Assembly: GCF_006120725.1 (NCBI RefSeq)
Contig: NZ_SWMU01000003.1
Span: 532,362-596,361 of the forward strand
Length of the DNA stretch: 64,000 bases
Source of the DNA: Mesohalobacter halotolerans
Lineage (GTDB): Bacteria; Bacteroidota; Bacteroidia; Flavobacteriales; Flavobacteriaceae
Direction of reading: 5' to 3'
A model generated the notes under the pieces. That model saw only the letters and a list, made by a program, of their open reading frames with translations. It was not told the origin of the DNA and searched no databases. Shown piece after piece: positions 27,483-37,440 of this stretch (its first letter is position 1; each line of letters starts with the position of its first letter). A program made the position numbers and the translations under genes.

Positions 27483-29123
27483 TTAATTAGCAAACTTTAC
27501 ATCTATGTAAAACTGTTTTTCATCAATTTCTATCACTTGTTCGGGTTCAATTTTTAAAGCTTTCCAAGTTTCAGCTTCAGGATAAATCCATTTAGTATTT
27601 TTACCTATTTTTAATTCTACAGGCATATCAAAATCTTTTACATTGACATCCCATTTATATTTAACCTTGTTGCTTTGTGGGTCTGATTTAAAAACCAATT
27701 CAGGTATAGCTTTGTGATATAGATACTGCTTAAAAAATGCGGTCAAATCTTTGTTGAGTGACTGACTAAAAAATCGAACGACTTCCTTTGTCGTGGTTGT
27801 TTTATAGGCAAACTCTTGATTAAAATCTTTTAGTGTTTTCCACCACAAATCATCATCTCCTAATAGAGTTCGAAGTGTATTAATCATATTACTGCCTTTG
27901 GCATACATATCTGATGAACCTTCATGATTAACCCCGTATTCTCCTACTAATGCACGATTATTTGATATCATTCGCCGTTGACCATAAATATAGTCTAATG
28001 CCGCTTTTTTGCCGTATTCGCATTCCACAAAAATAGACTCGGCGTAAGTCGTGAAGCCTTCGTGAATCCATAAATCTGCAATATCTTTTACGGATATACT
28101 GTTCCCAAACCATTCGTGTGCTGATTCATGTATGATGAGATAATCAAATTTGAGACCATAACCTGTACCAGATAAATCTCCACCCATATAACCATTTAAA
28201 TACTTATTGCCGTAAGCTACCGCACTTTGGTGTTCCATCCCGAGATATGGGGTTTCTACTAGCTTAAAACTGTCGTTTTTAAACGGGTATTCACCTAATT
28301 TGTCATAAAAACAAGACATCATGGGTTTTACTTGCTCAAAGTGTTTTTTTGCTTTATCTAAGTTATCACGTAAAACATAATATTCAAGATCTAAATCTTG
28401 AAATTGATCTGAAAAATGCACATAATCTCCAACGTTTAAAGTGATATTGTAATTGTTGATAGGATATGTCACTTGCCAATGAAACGTTTTTAGATTACTA
28501 TCTTGATTTTGTATTTGATTAACTAATCTACCATTTGAAACAGCCGTCAGATTTTCAGGCACTGTAATTTTGATTTCTGCTGAGTCAGTTTCATCACTCA
28601 AGTGATCTTTGTTTGGATACCATAAACTTGCACCTGTGCCTTGAACAGCAACAGCTATCCATGGTTTTCCGTTATTATCTTTTTCAAAGACAAAACCGCC
28701 ATCCCAAGGTGGATTTTTGGCAATAGTGGGTTTTCCGTGATAATAAAATTTCAATTCATGAATAGTATCATTTTTTAATTGATTTTTAAAATCTATAAAA
28801 ACAGCATTGTATTCTCTGTTGTATTTTAAATGTTCTCCTTGAAAAACTATAGAATCGATAGTCATGTTTTCAAACAAATCTAATTGCATCAGATCTTGAT
28901 TCATTAAGACTTTAAATTTGATGGTATTATAACCTGAGATTTTTTTTGTTTTTGGGTCAACATTTATACTAAGACTGTATTTAAGCATATCAAAGGCTGT
29001 TCGCTCAGGTCTTAAACTGCCGCGTAAAGTATCTGCTTTGGTATATTTGTTATTTTGATTAAGTAATTGCGCAGACAGGTTTAAGCTTATAAATACTATA
29101 AAAGCGGTAAAAATTAACTTCAT
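27483..29123 (-). CDS. Secreted M1-family metallopeptidase
   Basis: The 546-residue protein has a signal peptide MKLIFTAFIVFISLNLSAQ, a substrate motif LGMEHQSAVAYG in place of the usual GAMEN, and the zinc site HESAHEWFGNSI (near residue 331) with the third ligand in LWIHEGFTTYAE. It lacks the long C-terminal helical domain of aminopeptidase N. A second, longer M1 enzyme is encoded at 46693-48777. Confidence 0.93.
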   Translation of the reverse strand: MKLIFTAFIVFISLNLSAQLLNQNNKYTKADTLRGSLRPERTAFDMLKYSLSINVDPKTKKISGYNTIKFKVLMNQDLMQLDLFENMTIDSIVFQGEHLKYNREYNAVFIDFKNQLKNDTIHELKFYYHGKPTIAKNPPWDGGFVFEKDNNGKPWIAVAVQGTGASLWYPNKDHLSDETDSAEIKITVPENLTAVSNGRLVNQIQNQDSNLKTFHWQVTYPINNYNITLNVGDYVHFSDQFQDLDLEYYVLRDNLDKAKKHFEQVKPMMSCFYDKLGEYPFKNDSFKLVETPYLGMEHQSAVAYGNKYLNGYMGGDLSGTGYGLKFDYLIIHESAHEWFGNSISVKDIADLWIHEGFTTYAESIFVECEYGKKAALDYIYGQRRMISNNRALVGEYGVNHEGSSDMYAKGSNMINTLRTLLGDDDLWWKTLKDFNQEFAYKTTTTKEVVRFFSQSLNKDLTAFFKQYLYHKAIPELVFKSDPQSNKVKYKWDVNVKDFDMPVELKIGKNTKWIYPEAETWKALKIEPEQVIEIDEKQFYIDVKFAN

Positions 29124-29180
29124 GTAATAATTTTGAAAATGTAAATTTAAAAGAAGAGTTTGAAACCAATCTTTTTTTAT

Positions 29181-29215
29181 AAAAAAATCTGCAAAACTAA
29201 ATGTCTTGCAGATTT
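29181..29215 (-). terminator. Intrinsic terminator after katG
   Basis: AAATCTGCAA (29185-29194) pairs with TTGCAGATTT (29206-29215) in a perfect 10-bp stem. On the minus strand a T run follows, 24 nt beyond the katG stop. Confidence 0.88.
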
Positions 29216-29238
29216 CTTTCAGTTATAATAAAACCACC

Positions 29239-31530
29239 TTATTGATTATACTTCAAATCAAATCTATCCAGATTCATCACTTTAGACCAAGCTTTGACAA
29301 AATCATTTATAAACTTTTCTTTGGCATTATCAGCTGCATAAACTTCAGCTAAAGCTCTTAGTTCTGAGTTTGAGCCAAAAATCAAATCTACTCTAGAAGC
29401 GGTCCATTTTTTATTGTCTGTTCCTCTTTCGAAACCATCAAAATACTTACGTTTAGGTGTTTTTGGTTTCCACTCGTATTCCATGCTCAATAAATTTTTA
29501 AAGAAACTATTATCTAGAGTTCCAGGCGTATTAGTTAATATACCCAAATTAGAATCATCATAGTTGGCATCTAAAGCTCTCATTCCTCCAACTAAAACAG
29601 TCATTTCTGGTGGTGTAAGTGTTAAAAGCTGTGATTTGTCAACTAGAAGTTGCTCAGGAGACAACGTATAATCTGTTTTCATATAGTTCCTGAAGCCATC
29701 AGCCATAGGTTCTAACACTGCCATACCTTCAATATCTGTTTGTTCTTGGCTAGCATCAGCTCTTCCAGGATTAAATGGCACTGTAATATCGTAGCCAGCT
29801 TTTTCAGCAGCTTTTTCAATGGCTGCATTTCCACCTAAAACAATTAGGTCTGCCATAGATACTTTTTTAGAACCTGATTTAGAATTGAATTCAGTTTGAA
29901 TCTGCTTATAAACTTTAAGGATATCCTGAAGTTGCGCTGGTTTATTAGATTCCCAATTTACTTGAGGTTCGAGTCTTATTCGACCTCCATTTGCGCCTCC
30001 TTTTCTATCTGAGTCTCTATAGGTCGAAGCTGAAGCCCAAGCGGTTTTAACAAGATCACCTATTGAAAAATTAGTTTTTAAAATTTGTGCTTTAAGTTTT
30101 TCAACATCAGAATTTGTAATTAAATTGTAATCAACTTCTGGGATAGGATCTTGCCATATGAATTCTTCTTGTGGCACTTCAGGTCCTATATAAGTTGATT
30201 TCGGACCCATGTCTCTATGTGTTAACTTAAACCAAGCTTTGGCGAATGCCTCTTCAAATTCTTCAGGATTTTCGTAAAAACGCTTAGAGATTTTTCTATA
30301 GGCAGGGTCTTCAATCATTGATAAATCGGTTACTAACATTGTCGGTTTGTGCGATTTACTATCATCAAAAGCATCAGGATACATTTTTTCTGGATTTACA
30401 GCCTGAAATTGATGAGCTCCACCAGGACTTTTAACAAGTTCCCATTCGTTTTCGAATAAACTTTTGAAGTAGCCATGATTCCACTGAGTTGGAGTAAGTG
30501 TCCAAGTAACTTCAAGACCTGATGTGATAGCATCTGGTCCTTTTCCTGACTTGTAAGTGCTTTCCCAACCAAATCCTTGTTTTTCAATATTTGAAGCTTC
30601 AGGATTCTTTCCTAAATATTTACCAGGTGCAGCACCATGAGTTTTTCCTAACGTGTGTCCACCTGCTATTAATGCAACCGTTTCTTCATCATTCATTCCC
30701 ATTCTACCAAAAGTTTCTCTAATATTATGAGCGGCTAATTTTGGATCAGGGTTACCATTTGGTCCTTCTGGATTGACATAAATTAAACCCATTTGAACAG
30801 CTGCCAAAGGCTTTTCTAAATTACCTTCTTCATCATATCGTTTATTGTTTGCTAACCATTCGGTTTCAGAGCCCCAATATACATCACTAGCTGGTTCCCA
30901 AACATCTACTCTACCGCCAGAAAACCCTATGGTTTCAAAACCCATAGACTCATATGCCACATTACCTGCAAGAATCATAAGGTCGGCCCACGATATTTGA
31001 TTGCCATATTTTTGCTTGACAGGCCAAAGTAAGCGTCTGGATTTATCTAAATTGGCATTATCAGGCCAGCTATTGATTGGAGCAAATCTTTGCTGACCAG
31101 CTCTAGATCCGCCTCGTCCATCACCCGTTCTGTATGTTCCAGCGCTATGCCATGCCATCCTGATGAATAAACCACCATAATTACCAAAATCTGCTGGCCA
31201 CCAATCTTTTGAATCGGTCATTACCTTTTCAATATCGTTTTTCAATGCCTCGTAGTCAAGCTTAGAAAATTCTTCGCGATAATTAAATTCCTGACCCATA
31301 GGATCTGACATACCTGAGTTTTGCCTCAAAACATCAAGATCAAGTTTATTGGGCCAAAAGTCTTTTGAACCAGTCTTTTTCTCAACATCGTTGGTTGATG
31401 CAGTCATCTTATCAAATCCAAAAGGACATCCACCTTCAGATTCGCTATTCTCTCCTAACATATCATTATTCTTGTTGCTACAAGAACTTATGACTATTGT
31501 AATAAAAACTAAAAGAATTTTAAATTTCAT
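29239..31530 (-). CDS. katG: Catalase-peroxidase KatG with lipoprotein signal
   Basis: From the ATG at 31530 it has 763 residues beginning [17 protein letters not shown]. This is a lipobox with Cys17, which would send the enzyme to the envelope rather than the cytoplasm. An in-frame start at 31554 would add eight residues before the signal. Distal haem residues Arg124, Trp127 and His128 are in [16 protein letters not shown], and the proximal His is in [14 protein letters not shown]. Both peroxidase-like halves are present. It removes hydrogen peroxide by catalase and peroxidase reactions. Confidence 0.95.
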   Translation of the reverse strand: MKFKILLVFITIVISSCSNKNNDMLGENSESEGGCPFGFDKMTASTNDVEKKTGSKDFWPNKLDLDVLRQNSGMSDPMGQEFNYREEFSKLDYEALKNDIEKVMTDSKDWWPADFGNYGGLFIRMAWHSAGTYRTGDGRGGSRAGQQRFAPINSWPDNANLDKSRRLLWPVKQKYGNQISWADLMILAGNVAYESMGFETIGFSGGRVDVWEPASDVYWGSETEWLANNKRYDEEGNLEKPLAAVQMGLIYVNPEGPNGNPDPKLAAHNIRETFGRMGMNDEETVALIAGGHTLGKTHGAAPGKYLGKNPEASNIEKQGFGWESTYKSGKGPDAITSGLEVTWTLTPTQWNHGYFKSLFENEWELVKSPGGAHQFQAVNPEKMYPDAFDDSKSHKPTMLVTDLSMIEDPAYRKISKRFYENPEEFEEAFAKAWFKLTHRDMGPKSTYIGPEVPQEEFIWQDPIPEVDYNLITNSDVEKLKAQILKTNFSIGDLVKTAWASASTYRDSDRKGGANGGRIRLEPQVNWESNKPAQLQDILKVYKQIQTEFNSKSGSKKVSMADLIVLGGNAAIEKAAEKAGYDITVPFNPGRADASQEQTDIEGMAVLEPMADGFRNYMKTDYTLSPEQLLVDKSQLLTLTPPEMTVLVGGMRALDANYDDSNLGILTNTPGTLDNSFFKNLLSMEYEWKPKTPKRKYFDGFERGTDNKKWTASRVDLIFGSNSELRALAEVYAADNAKEKFINDFVKAWSKVMNLDRFDLKYNQ

Positions 31531-31551
31531 AATATGTGAATTTTTAATAAC

Positions 31552-31559
31552 CAAATTTA
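31552..31559 (-). promoter_or_regulatory. Candidate -7 box (TAAATTTG) for katG
   Basis: Read on the minus strand it fits TANNTTTG, 21 nt before the katG ATG. A TTTG lies 15 bp further upstream (31575-31578), somewhat close for a -33 element. Confidence 0.4.
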
Positions 31560-31676
31560 AGTCATTACTTTTATCAAAAATTAAATTTTAAGAGTTTGTG
31601 TTGATAATGTCATAAGTATTTTTTATAAAAGAAAAAATACTTTAAGCGTAGCTTAAAATATTTTTACATTTTAATT

Positions 31677-31973
31677 ATGAATAAAGTAATATACATATTA
31701 TACATTTTCACTTTTATATCTTGTTACCAATCGAATACATATACTGGTTTTGTTTATGATGAAAATAAAAAAGCTCTTGAATATGTTAAGATACAAATTG
31801 TAGGTTCCGACATTTATACCTATACTGACCAAAACGGTTTTTTCAGCATAGATCATAAAAACAGAGGTAAAGAAATATTAATTTTAAAGTCAGGTTATGA
31901 AATGCAGTTTTATACACCTGAATCTTCAAAAGAAAAGATTAACCTGGTTTTAAAAGTTAAAGAAGACGAATAA
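31677..31973 (+). CDS. Small lipoprotein with carboxypeptidase-regulatory-like domain
   Basis: 98 residues with a short hydrophobic leader ending FISC, suggesting a lipobox (Cys16). A single beta-sandwich follows: YTGFVYDENKKALEYVKIQI and YTDQNGFFSIDHKN. This is the CarboxypepD_reg-like/peg pattern common at the N-terminus of SusC-like receptors, but here the domain stands alone. Divergent from katG; ends 2 nt before the convergent M24 gene. Confidence 0.75.
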   Translation: MNKVIYILYIFTFISCYQSNTYTGFVYDENKKALEYVKIQIVGSDIYTYTDQNGFFSIDHKNRGKEILILKSGYEMQFYTPESSKEKINLVLKVKEDE

Positions 31974-31974
31974 T

Positions 31975-33288
31975 TTACTTTCCAACAGGTATGATTGAAG
32001 TTTGCCTTCCGTTAACATATCGAAAACCATTTTCTCCCCAAAATCCTGCTTCTTCTAACATTACTCGAATATCTCTTTTCCACTCTTCAATATAAACTTT
32101 GGTATTCAGTTCAATCGCATAAACCGTATTTTCTTTTAAGGGGTAATCTCCAGTAACAGGAACACCATCTTGAGCATCCCACATTCCAAATGTTGTGCCT
32201 GCGGAATGACCGTAAGTTCCTAACGGATGCGAATAAATTGCTGGTCTCAATCCTTCGGATTTTCCTTGTTTTAATGATGATTTTAAAACCTCGTTTCCCG
32301 TTCTGCCTGTTTTAAACTTTGAAGTAAAAATATCTTGAATACGATTTCCTTTCTTTAAAGCATTGACTAAGAATTCAGGGACTTGAGTTTCGTTTGGTTT
32401 GAGAACGTATGACAATTGCTGGCAGTCTGTATTTAGGCGAAGATAGGTTATACCAAAATCGCAATGCAATAAATCACCAGGTAAGATGACCATATCTGCA
32501 GGTCTATCGGAAAAAGCATACAAATGGTTTTTTAAATCTTCTGCTGATCGTTGAACGTCAACAGTAGGATGAAACCAAGATTCTAAGCCTAAAGCTGTAA
32601 CTTTATCGCGCATCCACCATTCTAAATCAGTCTTTGTTGTAACACCTGGAGTAATTGATTTATGAGAAAAGGCCTCAGCATTGATGTTATGAGTTATAGC
32701 AACAAGTTTATCATAAATTACCATTTCTTTAGCTGTGCGCGTTTCAATCCAAGATATTGATAAACTTTCAGCCGATTTAACTCTGTTTTTATATTGGCTT
32801 GGTAAATAACTCATAAACTCTTCATAGTCTGTTTTTGCAATACCATCGCAAATATTGAAGCTTTCAGAATAATTTAATGCAATAGTTTTAGGGTTTCTTT
32901 CTTCTATGATTTGCATTAATCGACTCCACTGATCGGGTTCTTTTTCCTTATTCCAAGCTGAGACAATATTTTCACCAAAATTATAGCGGGTCACTGCTAT
33001 TTTTTCTAGGATGTTATTTATTTGATCTCTATAAAATACTAAAATGGTTCTACGTCTTGCGTTGAGCCATGTTGATGGCAACATAGTCTTTAAAACGGGA
33101 TCTTCGTTGTATTCTCTTGAAATAAGTATCCACATGTCTACATTGTTGTTATCCATAAGCTTTGGAAGCAAATTATCAAAACGATCTTTCAGAATATCAT
33201 CCATAACTTGGGCACGTTTTTGTTCTGATAGAATATCTTGAGCTTCTGATTGAAAAAAAGCTAAGCAAAAAACAAAGAGATATTTCAT
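31975..33288 (-). CDS. Secreted M24-family metallopeptidase (Xaa-Pro aminopeptidase-like)
   Basis: The ATG at 33288 gives 437 residues with the signal peptide MKYLFVFCLAFFQSEAQ; a TTG at 33294 would add two. The pita-bread fold metal ligands can be placed as LLHCDFGITYLRLNTDC (two Asp), SHPLGTYGHSAG (His), YAIELNTK (Glu) and MLEEAGF (Glu). It should cleave N-terminal residues before proline, in the periplasm. Confidence 0.87.
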   Translation of the reverse strand: MKYLFVFCLAFFQSEAQDILSEQKRAQVMDDILKDRFDNLLPKLMDNNNVDMWILISREYNEDPVLKTMLPSTWLNARRRTILVFYRDQINNILEKIAVTRYNFGENIVSAWNKEKEPDQWSRLMQIIEERNPKTIALNYSESFNICDGIAKTDYEEFMSYLPSQYKNRVKSAESLSISWIETRTAKEMVIYDKLVAITHNINAEAFSHKSITPGVTTKTDLEWWMRDKVTALGLESWFHPTVDVQRSAEDLKNHLYAFSDRPADMVILPGDLLHCDFGITYLRLNTDCQQLSYVLKPNETQVPEFLVNALKKGNRIQDIFTSKFKTGRTGNEVLKSSLKQGKSEGLRPAIYSHPLGTYGHSAGTTFGMWDAQDGVPVTGDYPLKENTVYAIELNTKVYIEEWKRDIRVMLEEAGFWGENGFRYVNGRQTSIIPVGK

Positions 33289-33470
33289 AAACAATACAGA
33301 TTTATGTCCACAAATTTACACTTATAATCCTAATTAAAAATAAAATGAAAACTTTAGAAAAAGACATCAATCGTAAGAAAAGTATTCGATAAGAAGTCTA
33401 TATTTGTGATTGACGTATAAACTTATAATTTAAACAACTGTTTTGCGTTTAACCTATAAACCTTAATTTT

Positions 33471-36400
33471 ATGTTGAGATTTTTTTACAGTTTAATTTTC
33501 ATTTACTTTGGTCTTTTTGCGATGAATGCTCAGCAGAGTCTGGGCTATCAGTCAGTTTTGGGCACGTATCAACAAGCCATTCAGTTATATCAAAACCACC
33601 AATACGAAGCTGCAAAATCACTCTTTGAAGTTGTAAAAAACAAAGCCGAAAGTCAAGAAATAAAAACAAATACTGCCTATTATCTAGCCAATACTTCAAT
33701 TCGCTTAAACGAACCCAACGCCCAACAAAAGATCGAAGATTTTGTAAGAGATTACCCAACTAGTCCAAAACGGAATCAAGCCTATTTGGATGTTGCGGAG
33801 TATTATTTTGATTATGGGAATTATAATCAGGCATTGTCTTGGTTTAAAAAAGTGAACACCTCTAGTTTTTCTTACAATCAATTGGAGCAATATCAGTTTC
33901 AATACGGCTATACTTTATTTAAAACCAACAATTACAAGCAAGCTAAATCGTATTTTGAAAACCTGAGAACATCTGCAAAATATGGTGCTGATGCCAAGTA
34001 TTATATTGGCTACATGGCTTACAAAGAAGACCGCTACGACGAAGCAACAACACTTTTTGAAGAAGTTCAGCAACAAGGTTCGCAACGCGAATTGTCTTAT
34101 TTTATGAGTGATATGAATTTTAAATTGGGAAATTTTGAAAAAGCCATTGAACTCGGTTTAGAAAAATTACCGAAATCTAATCGCCAAGAACGCTCACAAC
34201 TCTATAAAATTATTGGGGAAAGTTATTTTAACCTCAAACAATACGACAAAGCCTTACCATACTTAAAAGAATATCAAGGTCAACGTGGTAAATGGAACAA
34301 CACCGATTATTATCAACTCGGTTATGCTTATTACAAAGAAGGTAAATACGATAAAGCTATTGCTGAATTCAACAAAATCATAGATGGTGAAAATGCTGTA
34401 GCTCAAAATGCTTATTACCACTTGGCACAAGCTTATATCAAAAGCGATAAAAAACCTCAAGCCCTCAACGCCTTCAAAAATGCGATGGAGATGGATTTTG
34501 ACAAAACCATTAAAGAAGATGCCTTTTTAAACTATGCCAAATTAAGTTACGATATCGGTAATAGCTATGAGAGTGTTCCTGTAGTTTTAAACAGGTTTTT
34601 AGAAACTTACCCTGACGCCGATGAGACCCAAACGATTAAAAACCTATTGGTTAACTCTTATTTGACTTCAAAAAATTACAAAGAAGCCATAGATTTACTG
34701 GACAATAGCAAGCTGTACGAAGACAAAATCATATGGCAAAAAGCCAATTACTATTACGCCATTGAATTTTTTAGAACTGCAGAATATCCTAAAGCCCTCA
34801 ATTATTTTAACCAATCTTTATCTCAACCTTTAGATAAAAAAATCACAGCAAAAGCCACATATTGGAAAGCTGAAACCCATTACAATTTAAGTCAATATGA
34901 AGAGGCTCTAATAGGGTTTAAAACTTTTGAAACTTTACCTAATGCCAGAGAAGTCATTGAATTTAAGCAAGTTGATTACGACATTGCATATGCTTATTTT
35001 AAAACTAAGACTTATGAAAAAGCAAAGTCCCATTTTAAAATAGCGGTAATAGATTTAAAAAATCAGGATAAACTCTTTGATGCCTTCGTAAGATTAGGCG
35101 ACACCTATTTTGTCACCAATGATTACTGGTCGGCTATGGAAAATTATAATACTGCGCTTAAAATGCCAGGCTATAATAAAGAATATGTGGCATACCAAAA
35201 AGCCATCAGCTATGGTTTTGTCAATAAAAATGAAACTAAAATCAAAGAACTAGAAAATTACGTCTCCAATTTTAAGTCTTCTGTTTATCTCGATGATGCC
35301 TATTATCAACTGGGTAATACTTACATTGCTGAAAACAACAATGTTAAAGGACTTCAAGCCTACCAAAATTTGATGACCAAACGCCCGCAAAGTCCCTTTG
35401 TACCAAAAGCTTTATCAAAAATTGGACTCGTGTATTACAACACCAATCAAAATGAGAGTGCATTAGGGACTCTAAAAAACTTAGTTTCAGATTATCCTGC
35501 AACAGAAGAGGCTCAACAGGCTGTACAAACTGTTAGGTTAATCTATGTTGATCAGCAGCAACCTGAAGCTTATGCCAATTGGGTCAAAGGCTTAGATTTT
35601 ATCAATGTCACCGACGCAGATATAGACAATACCACCTACGAAGCCGCAGAAAACAAGTTTATCGACAACAAGACCGAGGCAGCTATCAAAGGCTTTGAAA
35701 ACTATTTAAAACAATTCCCTAAAGGAATTCACGCTTTAAAAGCGCATTTTTACCTCGCTCAACTCTATTACAATAAAAGTGAATTTGAAAATAGTTTACC
35801 GCATTACAAATTTGTTGCAGAAGCTTCAAAATCTGAGTTCTTAGAAGAAGCTTTGCGTAAGTTGTCACAAATTTATCTCGAAGGTGAAAATTATAGCGAA
35901 GCCATAGAATATCTGAGCAAATTAGAAACAGAAGCCAATTTTACTGAAAATAAAGTCTTTGCACAGACCAATTTAATGAAAGCCCACTACGAACTTGAAA
36001 ATTATAAAAAAACACTCAATTATGCTGATACTGTTTTAAAAATACAGACTATAGACGATCAGATTAAAAGTGATGCCTATATCTTTCGAGCGCGCTCTGC
36101 CATTGCAATCAATGATGAAGAACTCGCTGAAACCGCTTATCAAAATGTAGAAAAGGTGGCAGAAGGTCAACGTATGGCAGAAGCTTTGTATTATAAAGCC
36201 TATTTCTTAAATCAGTCCGGCGAGTATGAAAAATCAAATCAAGTGATTCAAAATAAGCTTGCTAAAAACTATTCTAGGTACAGAGAGTTTGGTGTCAAGG
36301 CATTAATCATTATGGCTAAAAATTATTATGCTCTTGATGATGCCTATCAGGCGAATTATATTTTAGAATCGGTTATTAAAAATTATAGTGATAAGTTTCC

Positions 36401-36521
36401 TGAAATTGCTCAACAAGCTCAGAAAGAACTAGATATTTTAAAAGCTAAAGAAGCTAAAACCAACGCTTCTGTTGATCAATCAAAAAAACAAATTAAAGCA
36501 CAAGACAGTCTCAAAAACTGA
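33471..36521 (+). CDS. Large secreted tetratricopeptide-repeat protein
   Basis: 1016 residues with signal peptide MLRFFYSLIFIYFGLFAMNAQ. Essentially the whole mature protein is TPR-like helical pairs, with repeated signatures such as YQLGYAYYKEGKYDKAIAEF and YYLANTSIRLNEPNA. The C-terminal tail is charged and Lys-rich. It is likely a periplasmic scaffold; similar proteins are common in flavobacteria but have no agreed function. Not in an obvious operon; fabG follows after about 130 nt. Confidence 0.88.
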   Translation: MLRFFYSLIFIYFGLFAMNAQQSLGYQSVLGTYQQAIQLYQNHQYEAAKSLFEVVKNKAESQEIKTNTAYYLANTSIRLNEPNAQQKIEDFVRDYPTSPKRNQAYLDVAEYYFDYGNYNQALSWFKKVNTSSFSYNQLEQYQFQYGYTLFKTNNYKQAKSYFENLRTSAKYGADAKYYIGYMAYKEDRYDEATTLFEEVQQQGSQRELSYFMSDMNFKLGNFEKAIELGLEKLPKSNRQERSQLYKIIGESYFNLKQYDKALPYLKEYQGQRGKWNNTDYYQLGYAYYKEGKYDKAIAEFNKIIDGENAVAQNAYYHLAQAYIKSDKKPQALNAFKNAMEMDFDKTIKEDAFLNYAKLSYDIGNSYESVPVVLNRFLETYPDADETQTIKNLLVNSYLTSKNYKEAIDLLDNSKLYEDKIIWQKANYYYAIEFFRTAEYPKALNYFNQSLSQPLDKKITAKATYWKAETHYNLSQYEEALIGFKTFETLPNAREVIEFKQVDYDIAYAYFKTKTYEKAKSHFKIAVIDLKNQDKLFDAFVRLGDTYFVTNDYWSAMENYNTALKMPGYNKEYVAYQKAISYGFVNKNETKIKELENYVSNFKSSVYLDDAYYQLGNTYIAENNNVKGLQAYQNLMTKRPQSPFVPKALSKIGLVYYNTNQNESALGTLKNLVSDYPATEEAQQAVQTVRLIYVDQQQPEAYANWVKGLDFINVTDADIDNTTYEAAENKFIDNKTEAAIKGFENYLKQFPKGIHALKAHFYLAQLYYNKSEFENSLPHYKFVAEASKSEFLEEALRKLSQIYLEGENYSEAIEYLSKLETEANFTENKVFAQTNLMKAHYELENYKKTLNYADTVLKIQTIDDQIKSDAYIFRARSAIAINDEELAETAYQNVEKVAEGQRMAEALYYKAYFLNQSGEYEKSNQVIQNKLAKNYSRYREFGVKALIIMAKNYYALDDAYQANYILESVIKNYSDKFPEIAQQAQKELDILKAKEAKTNASVDQSKKQIKAQDSLKN

Positions 36522-36626
36522 TAAAGTATTTGTATTTCGATATATTTTATAACTGCCACACTACAAGCTTTACTTTTTGTTATGCTTTCCTACTCATAAT
36601 GAGTGTCTGAAACCCACAACTTTACT

Positions 36627-36634
36627 TATATTTG
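36627..36634 (+). promoter_or_regulatory. TANNTTTG (-7) box upstream of fabG
   Basis: TATATTTG, 22 bp before the ATG at 36657. No clear -33 TTTG partner is seen. Confidence 0.4.
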
Positions 36635-36656
36635 CTTTCTATCAAAATATTTTAAT

Positions 36657-37403
36657 ATGGCTTTATTAGACAATAAAAACACACTAATTACTGGTGCAAG
36701 CCGTGGTATAGGCCGTGGAATTGCCTTGCACTTTGCCAAGCAAGGTTCTAACGTGGCATTTACATATAATTCATCAGCCGGACCTGCTGAAGAGTTGGTT
36801 AAAATTTTAGAAGCAGAAGGTGTCAAAGCAAAAGCTTATCAGTCTGATGCAGCAGATTTTGACCAAGCCCAAAATTTAGTCAAAACAGTTTTAGAAGATT
36901 TTGGTCAAATCGATGTTTTAATCAATAATGCCGGCATTACTAAAGACAACTTGATGATGCGAATGAGTGAAGACGATTTTAACAAAGTGATAAAAGTTAA
37001 CCTTAACTCTGTTTTTAACTTAACCAAAGCCATTTTGAGACCAATGCTTAAACAAAGACACGGTAGTATTATCAATATCAGCTCTGTAGTTGGGGTCAAA
37101 GGTAATGCCGGACAAGGCAACTACGCTGCATCAAAAGCCGGCGTAATTGGGTTCTCAAAATCTATGGCATTAGAATTGGGTTCTAGAAATATTAGAACCA
37201 ATGTGATTGCACCCGGATTTATAGAAACCGAAATGACCGAAAAATTAGATGAGAAAACCGTCGAAGGCTGGCGACAAGCTATTCCATTAAAACGCGGTGG
37301 AACACCAGAAGATGTTGCCAATGCTTGTATTTTTCTCGCGAGTGATATGAGTGCCTACATCACGGGACAAACCCTGAATGTTGATGGCGGAATGCTCACC
37401 TAA
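36657..37403 (+). CDS. fabG: 3-Oxoacyl-[ACP] reductase FabG
   Basis: From the ATG at 36657 it has 248 residues, MALLDNKNTLITGASRGIGR. A GTG 54 nt upstream would add residues that lie over the promoter box. NNAGITKDNLMMRMSEDDF is diagnostic of FabG, as are the catalytic Ser in INISSVVG, Tyr and Lys in YAASKAGVIGFSKS (Tyr near 157) and the ending YITGQTLNVDGGM. It carries out the first reduction in fatty-acid elongation. Confidence 0.95.
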   Translation: MALLDNKNTLITGASRGIGRGIALHFAKQGSNVAFTYNSSAGPAEELVKILEAEGVKAKAYQSDAADFDQAQNLVKTVLEDFGQIDVLINNAGITKDNLMMRMSEDDFNKVIKVNLNSVFNLTKAILRPMLKQRHGSIINISSVVGVKGNAGQGNYAASKAGVIGFSKSMALELGSRNIRTNVIAPGFIETEMTEKLDEKTVEGWRQAIPLKRGGTPEDVANACIFLASDMSAYITGQTLNVDGGMLT

Positions 37404-37440
37404 ACGACAATTTTAAGGTTCTGGTTTTGAATTTTTGTGT

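Noticed and set aside
31531..31554. Extended N-terminus of KatG
   Set aside because: The extra residues come before a full lipoprotein signal and fall on the likely promoter box; the ATG at 31530 is preferred.
31677..31973. Truncated SusC-like receptor
   Set aside because: The domain alone is complete with its own signal, stop and no receptor remnants downstream; treated as a small lipoprotein gene.
36603..36656. N-terminal extension of FabG from a GTG
   Set aside because: FabG proteins begin near MALLDNKN, and the extension overlaps a TANNTTTG box.
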